Numbered from the stretch's first letter, positions 26,888 through 38,634 are shown. The stretch: 64,000 bases of DNA from Cololabis saira (GCF_033807715.1 NC_084599.1:372001-436000); one strand, 5' to 3'. Notes: generated from the sequence alone by a model not told the origin. Program-made: numbers and translations.

Positions 26888-27284
26888 TATATATACAATT
26901 CTCTCACTGGGGTTCGACCCCCTTTTCCCTTCAGAACTGCCTTAATCCTTCGTGGCATAGATTCAACAGGGTACTGGAAACATTCCTCAGGGAGTTTGGT
27001 CCATATCTGACCGTATAATCCCAATGTCCCAGCAGAAATCGAGACTCATCAGACAATGTTTTTCCATTCTTCTGTTGTCCAATGTTGGTGAGCCTGTGCG
27101 AATTATAGTTACTGTTGCCTTTCTCTCAGCTCAAACCAGTCTGGCTATTCTCCTCTTTCCTCTGGCATCAGCAAGGCATTTGCGCCCACAGAACTGGCGC
27201 TCCCTGGAGATTTTTTCTTTTTCGGACCATTCTCTGTAAAGCCTGGAGATGGTTGTGCATGAAAATCTCAGTAGATCAGCAGTT
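26888..27284 (-). mobile_element. Tc1-like transposase remnant, internally deleted
   Basis: The minus strand near 27000-26920 encodes the Tc1 C-terminus (PEECFQYPVESMPRRIKAVL). Across a deletion junction near 27015-27025 it carries DESRFLLGHW and upstream transposase sequence. The remaining plus-strand text reads as the antisense of Tc1 N-terminal coding up to about 27284, where a LINE fragment starts. Many codons are disrupted. Confidence 0.7.
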
Positions 27285-27600
27285 ACGAGAAAGCGTTCGA
27301 CTCAATCGACAGGACTACACTGTGGAACATCCTGGCTCACTACGGAATCCCCTCAAAGATAATCAACATGATTAAAGTATTCTACACCGACTTCCAAGCA
27401 CAAGTATCTCATGAAGGAGACCTGACAGAGCCCTTCAACATGGCCACTGGAGTGCGGCAGGGATGCCTCTTGAGCCCGCTGCTTTTCATAACAGTGCTGG
27501 ACTGGGTGTTGAGAGAAACCACCAAAGAGGGAAGGTTAGGGATTCAGTGGACTTGTTCAGATCCCGATCGACTCGGTCTGGGTAAAAAAACAATCTATGC
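27285..27600 (+). mobile_element. LINE reverse-transcriptase fragment
   Basis: Short RT fragment: KAFDSIDRTTLWNILAHYG across a frameshift, then FNMATGVRQGCLLSPLLF and VLDWVLRETTKEGRLGIQW in 27368-27670. It stops before the catalytic Y/F-x-DD box. The block style is RTE-like, but clade assignment is uncertain. Both ends are truncated. Confidence 0.65.
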
Positions 27601-28370
27601 AAACAGCGAAGAATGCATGTTATATATAATTTTCTCTCTATCGATCTCCTTAAATCATCACTATCATTAACATTTCCTCTCTTAGTATATCAATCATGAA
27701 AGATACACACTGTCTAATCATTGCAAAAATGAATAGAATTGCATCACATCACACAAGATATTCCAGTGTCAATTATTAGCTGCAAATCATGTAGCCTACA
27801 CCAAATCACAACATTCACTTCAACATGTAAATGAAATAATATAATATATTTAAACTCACTATTTATATTTTTAACACATTAAATCTATTTATTCTCTTTT
27901 AACAGCACTGTAATTGTAACATATTTGTAATTAAACATAGGCCATTTAATATTCAGCCCTCTTTTAACTGTTAGGATGGACCAACAGCCCATGGTTATGT
28001 ATTCACTTAAGCATATTTAAACCATTAAATTACCTTAACAATACAGGTTATCAATCAATATTCCTTCAGTAACATAACTTTAACCTCAAACAATTAAATA
28101 AAAGACACCTTTAATGGTGTAAAACACTGTAACTGCTCTGCTACAGTATCACAGCAGCATAGTGTAAGTGAACCTTAGCATGATAGTGCACAATTAGCTC
28201 GCGGCTAGCGGGATTAGCTCGGTGCTAACGTAATTAGCGATCTTTTTACACTCATTTATCACAGCTAAAATTATATGTATCTGTATCTGTGTAGTCTCTC
28301 GTACTCTTGGCGACAGTATCACAGCTCCGATTGGTTTTTATTCATGGATCAAGAGTAACACAGTCACAAG
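27601..28370. other. Unassigned AT-rich stretch
   Basis: AT-rich sequence with no recognisable gene. GCTAGC/GCTAAC words cluster at 28199-28240 (gctcgcggctagcggg...gctaacgtaatta), similar to the window start. Confidence 0.4.
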
Positions 28371-29015
28371 CGCTGTGTCCCAATTCAGGGGCTGGGTCCT
28401 TCTGAGGACGCGGTCTTCGTAGGCCACGCCTTCGAAGACCGCGAAGGCCATACCGAAGGCTGGACGGACGCTAGTGAAATGAGACGGTCTAGCCTGTGGG
28501 GGATTTCCTGGTTGCGTCACCAGCTGTTCCCGCCCTTGTCCTACGTCACTAAACAAAGTAGAAAGAAAGAAAGATAGATAGACAGAAAGATAGACAGAAA
28601 GAAATAAAGAAAGAAAACACGATAGAAAAGAAAGAAAGAACCAAAAAAAAAAGAAAAAAAGAAATGGAGCCAGAAGTTTTGTTTTTGTTTTTTTTGTTTT
28701 TCATTTTGTTGGAGGAGGAAGAGAGTCGTGTCCGCCGGCGCCGGCGGAAATAATATATTTTTCTGAAAAAATTTGAATCTGAAAATATTTCTCTGGAAAT
28801 AAATATTTTTCTGACTGTGCGCAATGAATCTTGGGATATGGTGGGCTGCGGAGGATACAACCGATGGATCCTTCAAACAGCGGGAAGGAAGGCCGCATTT
28901 GTGGCCTGCATTTGAAGGAGCCTTCCAAATGGGACAACCTTCGGCGCGCCGCTGTGACGTAATCGGCCTTCAAATCCAGCCTTTGAAGGACGCAGCCCTG
29001 AACTGGGACACAGCT
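28371..29015. mobile_element. MITE with CTGTGTCCCAATTCAGGG inverted ends
   Basis: The left end GCTGTGTCCCAATTCAGGGG is matched by the right end CCCTGAACTGGGACACAGC. The trinucleotide AAG flanks both ends, a possible 3-bp duplication. The ends extend into GAAGGC-rich inverted sequence. The interior holds an AGAAAGAAAG-type purine tract (28558-28660) and CGCCGGCGCCGGCGG near 28735. There is no coding capacity. A PIF/Harbinger-type origin would fit a 3-bp duplication but is not proven. Confidence 0.7.
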
Positions 29016-29029
29016 AAGGAGTCCTGATA

Positions 29030-29642
29030 GCCAAGATGGCGCATTAGCATTAGCATTTCTTACCGGAGCTAAGGCCTGCTAAATGAGTCTCTCCCTTCCA
29101 GCTGAATCCACACACAATGTAACACCCTGGCAAACGAATAACATGTTAACCCCTGGTCATCCCGTTGCTGGCCCCCCTTCTCCTCCCTTTTCTCTCTCTG
29201 CAGGTGGTCGTGGGTGGCTTGTAGCTTGCATTACGGAGCACAAGTCTTTCCCTGACCCTGCACCCCAACCTGGGACTTGCTGATTGGGCCGGAGCTTCGG
29301 GAGCTGCGTGCTGGCCTGCGGTCCCCACCCCTGGTCATCCCGTTGCTGCTTCCACCTGCCTGCTGTGCTGTTGCCGTCCCTGACCCACCAGTCTGGCCCT
29401 CGGCAGGAGTTTCCCCCCTTATGAGCCTGGTCCTGCTCAAGGTTTCTTCCCTCCTAAAGGGGAGTTTTTCCTTGCCACTGTTTGGCTTAAGGTTTTTCTC
29501 CCACTAGGGGAGTTTTTACCTGCCATTGTTTATGTAATAACTGCTCGGGGGTCATGTTCTGGGTATGGGTCTCTGGAAAGCGTCTAGAGACAACTCTGTT
29601 GTATTAGACGCTATATAAATAAAATTGAATTGAATTGAATTA
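29030..29642 (+). mobile_element. LINE 3'-UTR family (TTGAA-tailed), copy 1
   Basis: A conserved 3' end of a fish LINE: GCCGGAGCTTCGGGAGCTGC, then paired AAGGGGAGTTTTTCCTTGCC and GGGGAGTTTTTACCTGCCAT blocks, then GCGTCTAGAGACAACTCTGT, then a GAATT/TTGAA microsatellite tail at about 29620-29642. No ORF survives. Other copies: 43985-44540 (plus) and 55557-55735 (minus). Confidence 0.7.
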
Positions 29643-29699
29643 ACAGTCTGTACCAGGCGAATTATAGTGAATTTCTGGTTTCTCACAAAAACACTGTTT

Positions 29700-31318
29700 A
29701 TTTGTTACCGGGAGTTCTCAGTTGGTCAATCAATCAATCAATTCAATCAATTTCATTTTATTATCCCCCGGAGGGGAAATTTGCTTCACAGGGGGGAATA
29801 AAACCAAGAAACATAGAACATAAAAGGCACAAAAACACAGAGCACAAAAACACAGCTAGGACACAGCACACAAAGTGCACACAAATACCCTGGGGGGGAC
29901 TGAGGATGTAGTGTGGAGAGTGGGGAGTGGAGTTCACAGCTGTTCATTTTTTGAGTTGTAAATTAAGTTGGGTGATGGCGTGAGTTATAAAAGAATTTTT
30001 AAGTCTGTTTGATTTGGTCCTGGGCAATCTGAATCTCCTGCCAGAGGGTAAGAGTTCAAATTGGGCATGGAGAGGATGGTCAGGACACTGTAGGATGTCC
30101 TGAGCCTTGGATGTTACCCTCCTGCCAAAGACAGTAGGCAAATCAGGGAGGGCAACACCAATGATTTTGCTGGCAACTTTGACGATGTGTTCCAGCCTCT
30201 TTTTATCTCCTAGTGAGAGGCTACCAAACCAGGAGATAATGGCAAACGTCAGGACAGACTCAATCACAGAGTGGTAGAATATAGTCATTAATTTGTTGCA
30301 CACTCCGAACCGGTTAAGCATCCGGAGAAAGTGCAAGCGCTGTTGTGATTTTTTTATACACAGCATCTGTGTTCTCATTAAAAGACAATTTGTTGTCGAT
30401 GACCACACCCAAGTACTTAAAAGTTTTGACTCGCTCCACACTCTCCCCCTTAATTACAATTAAAGGTTGAGGGTTTGAGTTCCTCCTAAAATCAATGCAC
30501 ATGTCCTTGGTCTTTGTCACATTTAAATTTAAAAAGGAATCATCACACCAGTGGATAAAATCGTCCACCACTGGTCCAGGAACTGTGCCCTCCCCCTGCA
30601 GCAGACTCACTATGACTGTGTCATCAGCAAATGTAAGGACATGTCTGTTCAGGTGGGAGCTTCTGCAGTCATTGGTGTACAGGATGTATAAAATAGGTGA
30701 GAGGACACAGCCTTGTGGAGAACCAGTGGAGGAGAGGAGGACGTCGGACAGAGCACCATTCACTCTGACACACTGTTGTCTGTTTGTTAAAAAATCTAAA
30801 ATCCAGCCAACAATACTGGGGCACAGATTAAAATTTGATAGCAATTTGGAGGCTAAAATGTGGGGCTGGATTGTGTTAAAAGCAGAGGTGAAGTCTAAGA
30901 ACAATAGATGTGCATGGGTGGCTGGGCCTTCAAGGTGTTTAAAAACAAAATTTAAAAGGGTAAGAACTGCATCATCCACCCCTTTTTTCCTCCTATAGGC
31001 GAATTGTAGGGGGTCTAGGAAGTCCTCCACAGCCTCTACCAGCTCTTTTTTGATTCTTTTTTCAAAGACTTTCATAACCAAAGAAGTTAAGGCTATGGGT
31101 CTGTAGTCATTGACGGATTTTGGGGATTTAATTTTGGCCACAGGTACGACTATCGACCTTTTCCACAGTTCAGGGACTGTCTGCTGCTCTAAGGAGCACT
31201 TGAATATGTGGTGAGCTGTGTGCTCTTGGCAATGACTTCTGCCGAAAAGAGAGTGAACGCAGGCTGTGCGGTTACTCATAGCGGACGCGCCACCCTCTGG
31301 TCGGCCAGGGAACTGCAC
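29700..31318 (-). mobile_element. CR1/L2-like LINE, RT domain and 3' end
   Basis: A minus-strand, 5'-truncated LINE. The 334-codon frame 31318-30314 carries the RT: KRSIVVPVAKIKSPKSVNDY, NDYRPIALTSLVMKVFEKR, LLFLDFTSAFNTIQPHIL, GSPQGCVLSPILYILYTND and the catalytic LTFADDTVIVSLL, then VKTFKYLGVVID. A frameshift at a 7-T run (30349-30355) moves the rest into 30441-29944 (RLEHIVKVASKIIG, HPLHAQFELLPSGRR). The 3' UTR ends in an AATCA-type tail near 29728-29755. The first residues before about 31225 are not RT-like. RT motifs are intact; the copy is dead through truncation and frameshift. Confidence 0.82.
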
Positions 31319-32686
31319 CGTTCCACAACATTAAGTTCTGAAACCCAGGTGGGTTACACTAAACTTCCACCCCATAGATAAAATGTGGACCACGCTTAAA
31401 CAACTGGAGACAAACAAATTCAAAAGAACTCTACCTAGTGTTTTCCAGACCTTAGCAGACGGGAGCTGATTGAGGGAAAAACTGGGAAATTCAGTGTTCA
31501 AAAAGTACATCCATGCAATGCTTTATATTGTGCATTACATTGACTTTTAAAAACATAGCATCTAAGCTAATGATAACACAACCATGTTCTCAAAGAACTG
31601 GTAAGTGTGAACAAACTGGAAGTTGATTTAAAGTAATTAAGATTGGAATATGTTTTTGATATAATGCAGAGAAAATAAACAAAATAAAATAAAAAAAACA
31701 TTTGTACGACTTCACCAAAGACAAAATGACATTTCATTGAAAGATATGTGATATTCATTTAATATTTGGGAAATATTTTGGAATAGCCAGGTTATTCAGG
31801 TGGTGTCTCTCATGTACTGCAATGATGCAGTCAAAACAGAACACAAAGTCCTTCGTCTGAATACTTTCTTGCTGACGAGGACATGTTCCTTAGGGCTTAG
31901 ATACAGTAATTGCTAATTTATGTAGTTTCACAAAAGAATGCACAAACACACATATCTTCTTTTATACTGCTGTAGTTGAAGTCTACCCTTTTATCTGTCA
32001 ACAGCATCATGCATAGCCAATGGGAACTGCACACCCACTTACACAAGGAGTAAACACCTCCATCTTTCCATCCCTGCAACCCTGAACACCTCGTCTGTTT
32101 GATCTCTCCCGATCACCTCCCTGTTTAATCCCAATCTCTCCCAAGGCTTCCACCAAATGAAATGCAAATAGCCCAGCATAACCTGGGGCATCATTTATCT
32201 AAATTAGTGCATGCAGCATGAATCCCCATGAGGCCCATATGCTAGTGCAGTTAGCATCATTAGCTTCCTTTGCTTATGTCAGACCATTAATTAAATGTCA
32301 AGCCTTGTGGTTAGCTGGGGCTGAGAGTTCTCATCCACTCTGGAGTTAACCTGTCAGAAAAGAGAGCAAAGGAAGTTTCATTATTGGGAGTGATAGAAAA
32401 ATCACTTTTAAGACATGTTATAAACACGATTCATATATTCATATGCTGAATCATTTCAGAAGTAAATATAATGTATCATATAATAAATATTTTGAAATTG
32501 ATTTCAGGGTAGCAAGGGTCTTAAACCCATGCAAATAGTCATGATATGAGAATCAGAGTTCAGCCTAGATGGGTCACCAGTCCATCACAGAGCCATAGAC
32601 AACCAGGACAAACCAACATGCACTCAACTCTTCCTCCTGGTGCCAGTTTTTAAAGATCAACTACTTTCATCACCTTATCTACACAC
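31319..32686. other. Unassigned stretch
   Basis: No gene or transposon end is recognised. The sequence is AT-rich with ordinary complexity; short frames are not domain-like. A conserved non-coding element cannot be excluded by eye. Confidence 0.4.
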
Positions 32687-32749
32687 ACACACACGCGCAC
32701 ACGCGCACACACGCACACACACGCACACACGCGCACACGCACACACACA
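32687..32749. repeat. (CA)n microsatellite
   Basis: About 60 bp of CA repeats with CG interruptions (CACACGCGCACACGCG). Confidence 0.93.
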
Positions 32750-32876
32750 AACTGATGCCGTCTTCTGTTGTTGTTTGCATTGTATGTTAATAAAAAAATA
32801 AAAAATAAAGATCAACTACCCTAAGACATGCCTGTTTGGCGGCTTTGGGACAAAGTTATGAGTACTATTTGAAAAC

Positions 32877-33384
32877 TACGGAGCCCCTAAAGGGACACAG
32901 ATTTTTTTATTTTTTATAACGAGTTTTAAGCGTGCGCGTGAAACCTTTATGTGCACGCGTAAAACCTTTAAGTGAGCACGTAAAGTTGTTTACGTGAGCA
33001 CGTAAAACATTTATGCACTCACTAAAAAGTTTCACGCGCTCTCGCAAAACTTATAAGTGAGCGCCTAAAAGTTGTTCTACGTGAGCGTAAATACAAGTGC
33101 ATGGGAGTAAAAACAAGTGCATGGGAGTATTGCTGGAACAGGAGACCCTCCAGTTGCGCCCTGCTCTGTTTATGAATGGAAATGACATTACAGGATTTAG
33201 CTGAGCTATATTTTAACCTGGGACTCCATTATAAGGACATTACCACTTTGCTTGCAAGTAAACAACTTTACATGCTCACTTAAAGGTTTTACGCGCGCGC
33301 GCGCGTAAAGGTTTCACGCGCATGCTTAAAACTCATTGTAAAAAAAAAAAAAAAAAAAAATCTGTGTCCCTTTAGGGCTCCGTA
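32877..33384. mobile_element. 508-bp MITE with 6-bp direct flanks
   Basis: The ends TACGGAGCCCCTAAAGGGAC and GTCCCTTTAGGGCTCCGTA are inverted repeats extending through ACACAGATTTTTTT, GAGTTTTAAGC and GCGCGTGAAACCTTTA. GAAAAC flanks both ends (32871-32876, 33385-33390). The interior is full of CACGTAAA / TTTACGTG words and a (GC)n stretch. There is no coding capacity. I do not know the superfamily; a 6-bp duplication is unusual. Confidence 0.82.
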
Positions 33385-33526
33385 GAAAACCCACACATAA
33401 ACAACCCACACAAAAAAAATTCAAATCAGAAAAAAAACACAGATATTTCATTAAGGGGTTAACAAGGAACCAGCTCAGCAGAGACAGAACACCATACTAA
33501 TCAGGGGAAGGTCAGGGATGGTATAT

Positions 33527-33530
<4 letters not shown>

Positions 33531-33585
<55 letters not shown>
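33531..33585. repeat. (CA)n(TA)n microsatellite
   Basis: Short CA tract passing into about 45 bp of TA repeats, abutting the CAGTGTTGTGC end of the next element. Confidence 0.9.
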
Positions 33586-33588
<3 letters not shown>

Positions 33589-34180
33589 TGTTGTGCATGA
33601 ACGCGTTCATTGAACACGTTCATTTCTGTGAGAACGTCGAACTGAACGCAACATATTTACACATAAAGAACTTGAACGTGAACTTGTTCATTCTGCAGAT
33701 CATGAACTGGAATTTGAACTGTTCAGATTATGTGAGTTGCAGCTTCACTGTTTAGGTCCAATTATTACGGAATAATCCTTCTCATTTCACCAGCGGGCGG
33801 TGCGCATATTTAAAATACTCGACGAGCCCGGTGCATCTTTACGAATGTAGGCTGATTTATGGTTCCGCGTTACACCAACGCGGAACCTACGGCGTAGGGT
33901 ACGCAGCGTGCGGACCGTATAATTCGCGTCGGCACGTACCTTACGCCGTAGTCTTCGCCGTCGATTTAACGCAGAACCATAAATCAGGTGAAGAGAGACG
34001 TTGCAGACGCGGCGTCAGCGAGCCGTGAGATGATGATCCGCTTATCATTATCTGTGGGAATTTTACACATCATCTCCCAAAGAGTCTGACGGTAGGAAAC
34101 TAACCTTTCTGCGCAAATTATGTCCACCTGCGCTGAGAAAACAAGTCTGAACGTCTGCCTCGTAAACTTCAAATTTGAAA
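33586..34180. mobile_element. hAT-like non-autonomous element, right end unclear
   Basis: Starts CAGTGTTGTGCATGAACGCG, a hAT-style terminus, followed by repeated GAACG/CGTTC words (33600-33720). The interior is interrupted by a small MITE (33852-33987). A matching right terminus was not found by eye, so the end coordinate is approximate. Confidence 0.45.
33852..33987. mobile_element. Nested 136-bp MITE
   Basis: The ends CTGATTTATGGTTCCGCGTT and AACGCAGAACCATAAATCAG are inverted repeats. The interior is GC-rich and itself partly palindromic (GTTACACCAACGCGG, ACGGCGTA, TACGCCGT). It lies inside the preceding hAT-like sequence. No clear target duplication. Confidence 0.75.
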
Positions 34181-34380
34181 CGTCATGTGGAGTTAAAGCA
34201 TCCGTCCAATGTGAGAAAATATCTGCGAGTCCTTAACAATCAAAAAAGTTCCCAGAAAGACCAAGAGGTCTGATCTCCCAGTAACAGGTGGACAAATTGA
34301 TAATGCACTACAATGTTGGAGATTTACAGTCTCTGAATAAAGTTGAAACGCCACTAGGATAATACATGATTGTATACAGC

Positions 34381-34892
34381 AGAAGGGGCGGGGCTAATTT
34401 GCACCAGTTATGTTCAAGGACTCAAAACCGAGTTCGATGACACCACTCACGACTCTCTATATCAAACCATTCAAAAGTTATGGCAGAAAGTAGGGACTAT
34501 CAAATATGGACCAATCAGATGAAGGGGGGCACACTTTTTGGCGTCTATCGTTGTCACGGTAACGCTTTTGACTGAGAAAAGTAATGTGCATAGTCGCAGG
34601 ATGGAGACGCACATTTTGATGTATAACACACCTGGGTGCACGTTACGGTTCGAGCGAAGAAACGGCCGAAGAAATGGCATAAATTGCGGCAAAATTACAC
34701 GATTAATTCAAAATGGGCGACTTCCTGTTCGGTTTCGGCGATGGTGCCAAGAGACTTTTCTTGAAGTTGCAACATGATACAGGTGTGTACCGATTTTCAT
34801 GCATGTACGTCAAACCGTATTGTGGGGCTTTAGGCATGACATTTTTTAGGGGGCGCTGTTGGGCCATTAGGCCACGCCCATTAATGCAAACC
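34381..34892 (+). mobile_element. High-copy unclassified repeat, copy C (partial)
   Basis: Internal part of the same family as copy A: GGGGCGGGGCTAATTTGCAC through GGCCACGCCCATTAATGCAA. It lacks both ends and stops exactly where the LTR begins at 34893. Confidence 0.75.
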
Positions 34893-35197
34893 TGTGGAAG
34901 TCATGATGATAGACGAGTCGACAACTTCTCACGGTGCAGGCACAGAAGCGTGTGTCATTTTATTAAATCCACCAGTAAACTGAGCAAGAAGAATATGGCG
35001 CTCTCCATCACAGAACCAACTGTGTCCAAAAACGTCACAGTACTTAAAGGGACCATAACACATTAAACACAGACCAAGACACTAGTAACAACATAAAGTG
35101 CTTGATAACCTGAATAAACGCTGTATAGTAATGTGACTAACATCTCTATGCAGGTGAATTATGTACACATCACTATGAATGATAAAGGCACTACACA
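34893..35197 (-). mobile_element. 3' LTR of the Ty3/gypsy element
   Basis: A 305-bp segment with TGTGGAAG at one end and CACTACACA at the other (reverse complement TGTGTAGTG). Next to it at 35198-35206 is cgtcccccc, a GGGGGG-containing polypurine tract on the minus strand. This is the expected position of the plus-strand primer just upstream of a 3' LTR. The matching 5' LTR is absent, so target duplication cannot be tested. Confidence 0.72.
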
Positions 35198-35441
35198 CGT
35201 CCCCCCAGAATTCATGCTCAGAGAGAAAACTGAAGAAACAGTAAACGATGTGGGCGATGAAGCAATCAGCCGTAGCGGCTCCGTCGAACGGGGAAACGCA
35301 GAACCACCTTCACGGAGGCAGGTTGCTGAGGTCCACTGCGGAGTGGTAAAGGGGCGTGAAGTGGGGACCCGGACGGTGGGCGGCCTCGTCTGGGTGGCTG
35401 GGCCAGCTCAACTGGTTCAGCTGGATCCAAATGTTTAAGGC

Positions 35442-36338
35442 TTAAGGCGATCCACTGAGACGCTCCAGTTTACCTCCCATGTCCACAGCAAAGTGCTTGT
35501 CCCCAGGCTCCACCACATGGAAGAGGCGATCGTAAGGTGGGCGAAGGGGTGCCCTGTGTCTATCGACATGGATGAAAACATAACCTGCGGACTGCAGGGC
35601 ACTGGGCAAATTTGAGTTTGGCAATCCGTGGCAGGACGTAGGGAGCGGCGCGAAAAGCCTGGCATTGTCGAGCAGGGCGGTGCGTTGGATTGCGGCAGAC
35701 CATGGGGCAGTGGTGCTGGGAATGAAGTCCCCTGGGACCCGCAGTGGCTGACCATAGACCAGCTCCGCAGAGGAAGACTGGAGGTCCTCTTTCGGCGCCG
35801 TCCTGATTCCCAGCATGACCCACGGTAGTCTGTCAACCCAGGAACTGTCCTTTAGGCTGGCATGCAGGGAGGCCTTCATAGACCTGTGAAAGCCTTCACA
35901 GAGGCCATTAATCTGTGGGTGGTAGGCCGTGGTGCGGTGGAGTTTTAACCCCAAACTGCTAGCTATGGCGCTCCACAGTGCAGACGTAAACTGAACGCTG
36001 TGGTCAGAGGAAATGTTAGAGGGGGTGCCGAAACGGGACACCCAGGTGCCAATAAACGCCAGGGTCACGTCGGCCGACGTTATTGATGACAGTGGAACAG
36101 CCTCCGCCCATCGTGTTGTCCTGTCCACCACAGTCAACAAGTGTGTGTAACCCTGCGAGGGAGGCAGGGGACCAACCAGGTCTATGTTAACATGGTCAAA
36201 ACGCCGCTCCGGCACCTCAAACCGTGCTAGAGGAGCCTTAGTGTGCCGATGAATTTTGGCACGCTGACATTCAACGCATGTGTTTGCCCAGTCTCTGACA
36301 TCTTTTTTATGACCTTGCCACACAAACTTGTTTGCCAC
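35442..36338 (-). pseudogene. Ty3/gypsy integrase
   Basis: A 298-codon frame covering the CC half of the HHCC zinc domain (CVECQRAK) and the catalytic core. First Asp in FDHVNIDLVGPLPPSQ, second Asp in SSDHSVQFTSALW (relatives usually have DRG in place of DHS), Glu in NGLCEGFHRSMK. A C-terminal segment follows, ending at 35442. The HH half lies upstream in another frame (FDAIHSLSHPG, within 36643-36227), separated by a frameshift. Integrase inserts the cDNA into chromosomal DNA. The DDE residues look present, but the frame breaks make the protein incomplete. Confidence 0.82.
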
Positions 36339-36614
36339 CAGTCAAACGAGGCCTTGGTTCCTGGGTGTGAGAGGCTGTGGATGGCGTCAAAAACTGTAAG
36401 CCGCCACTTCCCAGGGACGACAGGTCTAGGTAAGCCTGTGGAGACATCGCAAAGCAAAGTCGTGCCAGCTTCATCAAACCGTATGTCCTGTAGCTGCAGA
36501 CCTGTAGTGGATGATCGAAAGGCCTGCACACCCGGGTCTGCAGCCTGGTCTGCTGCCATGTTGCCGTAATCTAGGGCGAGGTGGACTGTTCCTGCAACCG
36601 CCCGCAAGAGGCAG

Positions 36615-37863
36615 TCAGCGACGTGGTTGCTCTTCCCTGTCACGTGTTGTCGTCGTGATGTCCGTCGTGAACTCGGAAATGTAAGTCAACTGTCGCTGCT
36701 GTCTACCAGACCATGGCTCAGTGATTTCAGACATGGCAAAAGTAAGTGGCTTGTGGTCCACAAAAACTGTGAAACGGCGCCCCTCCAGCGGAACGAAAAT
36801 GTCGGATAGCCAGGTAAACACCAAGTAGCTCACGGTCAAAGGTGCTTTACTTCTGCTCGCTGCTGCATAACTGCCTGCTTAAAAAAGCAAGAGGCTGCCA
36901 GGCAGTACCCACCCACTGCTCATAAACCGCCCCCACAGCAGAGTCTGAGGCGTCAGTGGTCAGTGCAATGGGAGCTGAGGAGTCAGGATGTGTCAGCATG
37001 GTGGCTCTAGCCAGGGCCGCTTTTGCATCAGCAAAGGCTTTGTCTCTTTCCGGGTTCAAGTCCACATCACGTTTGGGCTTGACGCCTTTCAGGGCCTCAT
37101 ACAGTGGTCGCATGATGTGGGCCGCCCCGGGTATGAAAAGGTGGTAAAAGTTAAGCATACCGAGGAACTCCTGCAGTGCTTTCACAGTGGGCGGGCGTGG
37201 AAAAGCGGTAACTGCCTCCACCTTTGATGGCAGAGGGACCACCCCATCCTCAGTGACCCTGTGTCCCAGAAAGTCAATGGTGGAGAGGTCGAACTGGCAT
37301 TTTGCTGGATTAATGATAAGGCCATGCTGACTAAGCCGCTCGAAAAGAATGCGCAAGGAAAAGGTGCTCAGAAAGAGATTAACTTGCTATGAGGATATCA
37401 TCGAGGTACACAATAACAAAAGTGAGGTCACGTAAAACTGAGTCCATTAACCGTTGGAAAGTCTGAGCTGCATTTTTGAGCCCAAAAGGCGTGCGCAGGA
37501 ACTGAAAAACAAACGAAATGGTGTGATCTCTGCTGTTTTAGGGATGTCAAGAGGGTGTACCGGCACCTGATGGTATCCCCTGATAAGGTCCACTTTTGAA
37601 AAAATTACCTTACCGGCAAATTGTGCTGAAAAATCCTGGATCCTCGAGGCGCCGCGCGCGGACGTACACAGGTGGACTGGTGGTGCTGATGTGGTGCTCC
37701 ACACCATGCTTGGCAGTAGCAGAGGAGAAAGTGGGCCGTGTGAGGGCCGGGAACTCAGCGAGCAGCTGCTGGAAACTATCTGTGACAGGGAGCAGGCTGG
37801 AGAGGTGTATGGTAGTAGAGGCACTTGGTGTGCATGCATAAGAACAAAAAGTGACAGCGTCAA
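36615..37863 (-). pseudogene. Ty3/gypsy reverse transcriptase and RNase H
   Basis: Pieces in several frames. 37863-37447 has FSKVDLIRGYHQVPVHP and the [12 protein letters not shown] region. The catalytic YLDD lies at 37408-37397 just after FVIV. 37356-36847 continues with INPAKCQFDLSTIDFLGH, ALQEFLGMLNFYHLFIPG and the RNase H start (ALTTDASDSAVGAVYEQ). 36839-36615 contributes FTVFVDHKPLTFAM. The order and spacing match Ty3/gypsy. A stop directly after the YLDD region (about 37380) and later frameshifts disable it. Confidence 0.82.
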
Positions 37864-37920
37864 TCAAGCGGTGGTTTTTTACATCCACGAGTAGGCCATA
37901 TGCACACAAAGAATCTGACC

Positions 37921-38172
37921 CTAAGAGGGGAAAAGCAACCTTGGCAGTAACAAAATCCCAGCTAAATTGCTGACCTCCAAAACACAGTTCAACGTGCCTC
38001 GTGCAATATGTGCGAATAGGACTGCCATTGGGCTGTGGGTGTCAGCCACCGCGTCCAGCTGCGAAGCGGGCAATAGGCTGCGCTGCGCACCAGTGTCGCA
38101 GAGAAAACTTCGTCCTGAGATGGAATCGCATATGAAAAGCAGCATGCCGGCACGGCCAACGCTCACGGCCAC
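37921..38172 (-). pseudogene. Ty3/gypsy aspartic protease
   Basis: An 83-codon frame with the aspartic protease signature RSFLCDTGAQRSLLPAS, where DTG is the catalytic triplet. The enzyme would process the gag-pol polyprotein as a homodimer. The downstream flap and C-terminal part are degraded. Confidence 0.7.
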
Positions 38173-38634
38173 TACTGAGCGCCAGCCTTGGCGTTTCCCG
38201 CTTTACCGAAGCTGCACGGAGAACGGCAACATCTAGCCTTGGGGCCAAATTTGGCATGGTAAAAACACAAAGCCGAAGATTGCTGCTGGCGCTGCGTAGC
38301 CGCTGCCGCTTTAAACGTATGGTCCAACGGCGTCTCAGAAGCAGCGCCGACAGGGAGCAGCGCGGCTGCACAGTGCTGCTGAGTCGCCAGAAAAAACTTG
38401 TCAGCCAGCTCTCTGCAGTCCATTATGGTAGTGTTGGCCAAAACAGCCCTCACCTGCGGGGAGGGGGGAGGATTTGTAAGAAGGCTCACAACTCTTGATG
38501 CTGTTCCAGTCCCGAGGGCAGAAACAATGTAGTAGTATTTGGTCTCGCCAGCGGTGATCTCCCGTAGTGCGAATTGCCCTTCAGCTAGTGCAAACCATGC
38601 CGAAGCTGACGATTCCCAAAATTCCGGGAATTTA
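38172..38634 (-). pseudogene. Ty3/gypsy gag C-terminal part
   Basis: Gag-like segment starting at KFPEFWESSASAWFALAEGQ, then ETKYYYIVSAL and ASRVVSLL, ending in a knuckle-like CFYHAKFGPKARCC. The open frame extends further 5' into repeat copy D (to 38717), giving a chimeric start that is not gag. The true N-terminus is lost. Confidence 0.72.

Larger units (their letters stand above)
35198..38634 (-). mobile_element. Ty3/gypsy retrotransposon internal region, 5'-truncated
   Basis: Minus-strand order gag, protease, RT, RNase H, integrase, polypurine tract, LTR, the Ty3/gypsy arrangement. No envelope gene is seen. The coding line changes frame several times and carries stops, so it is defective. 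The 5' LTR and primer-binding site are missing; gag begins directly at repeat copy D (38634). Confidence 0.85.

Noticed and set aside
35133..35438. 101-codon plus frame as an envelope or accessory gene of the Ty3/gypsy element
   Set aside because: It lies on the wrong strand relative to pol, overlaps the LTR and polypurine tract, and has no membrane or envelope features.
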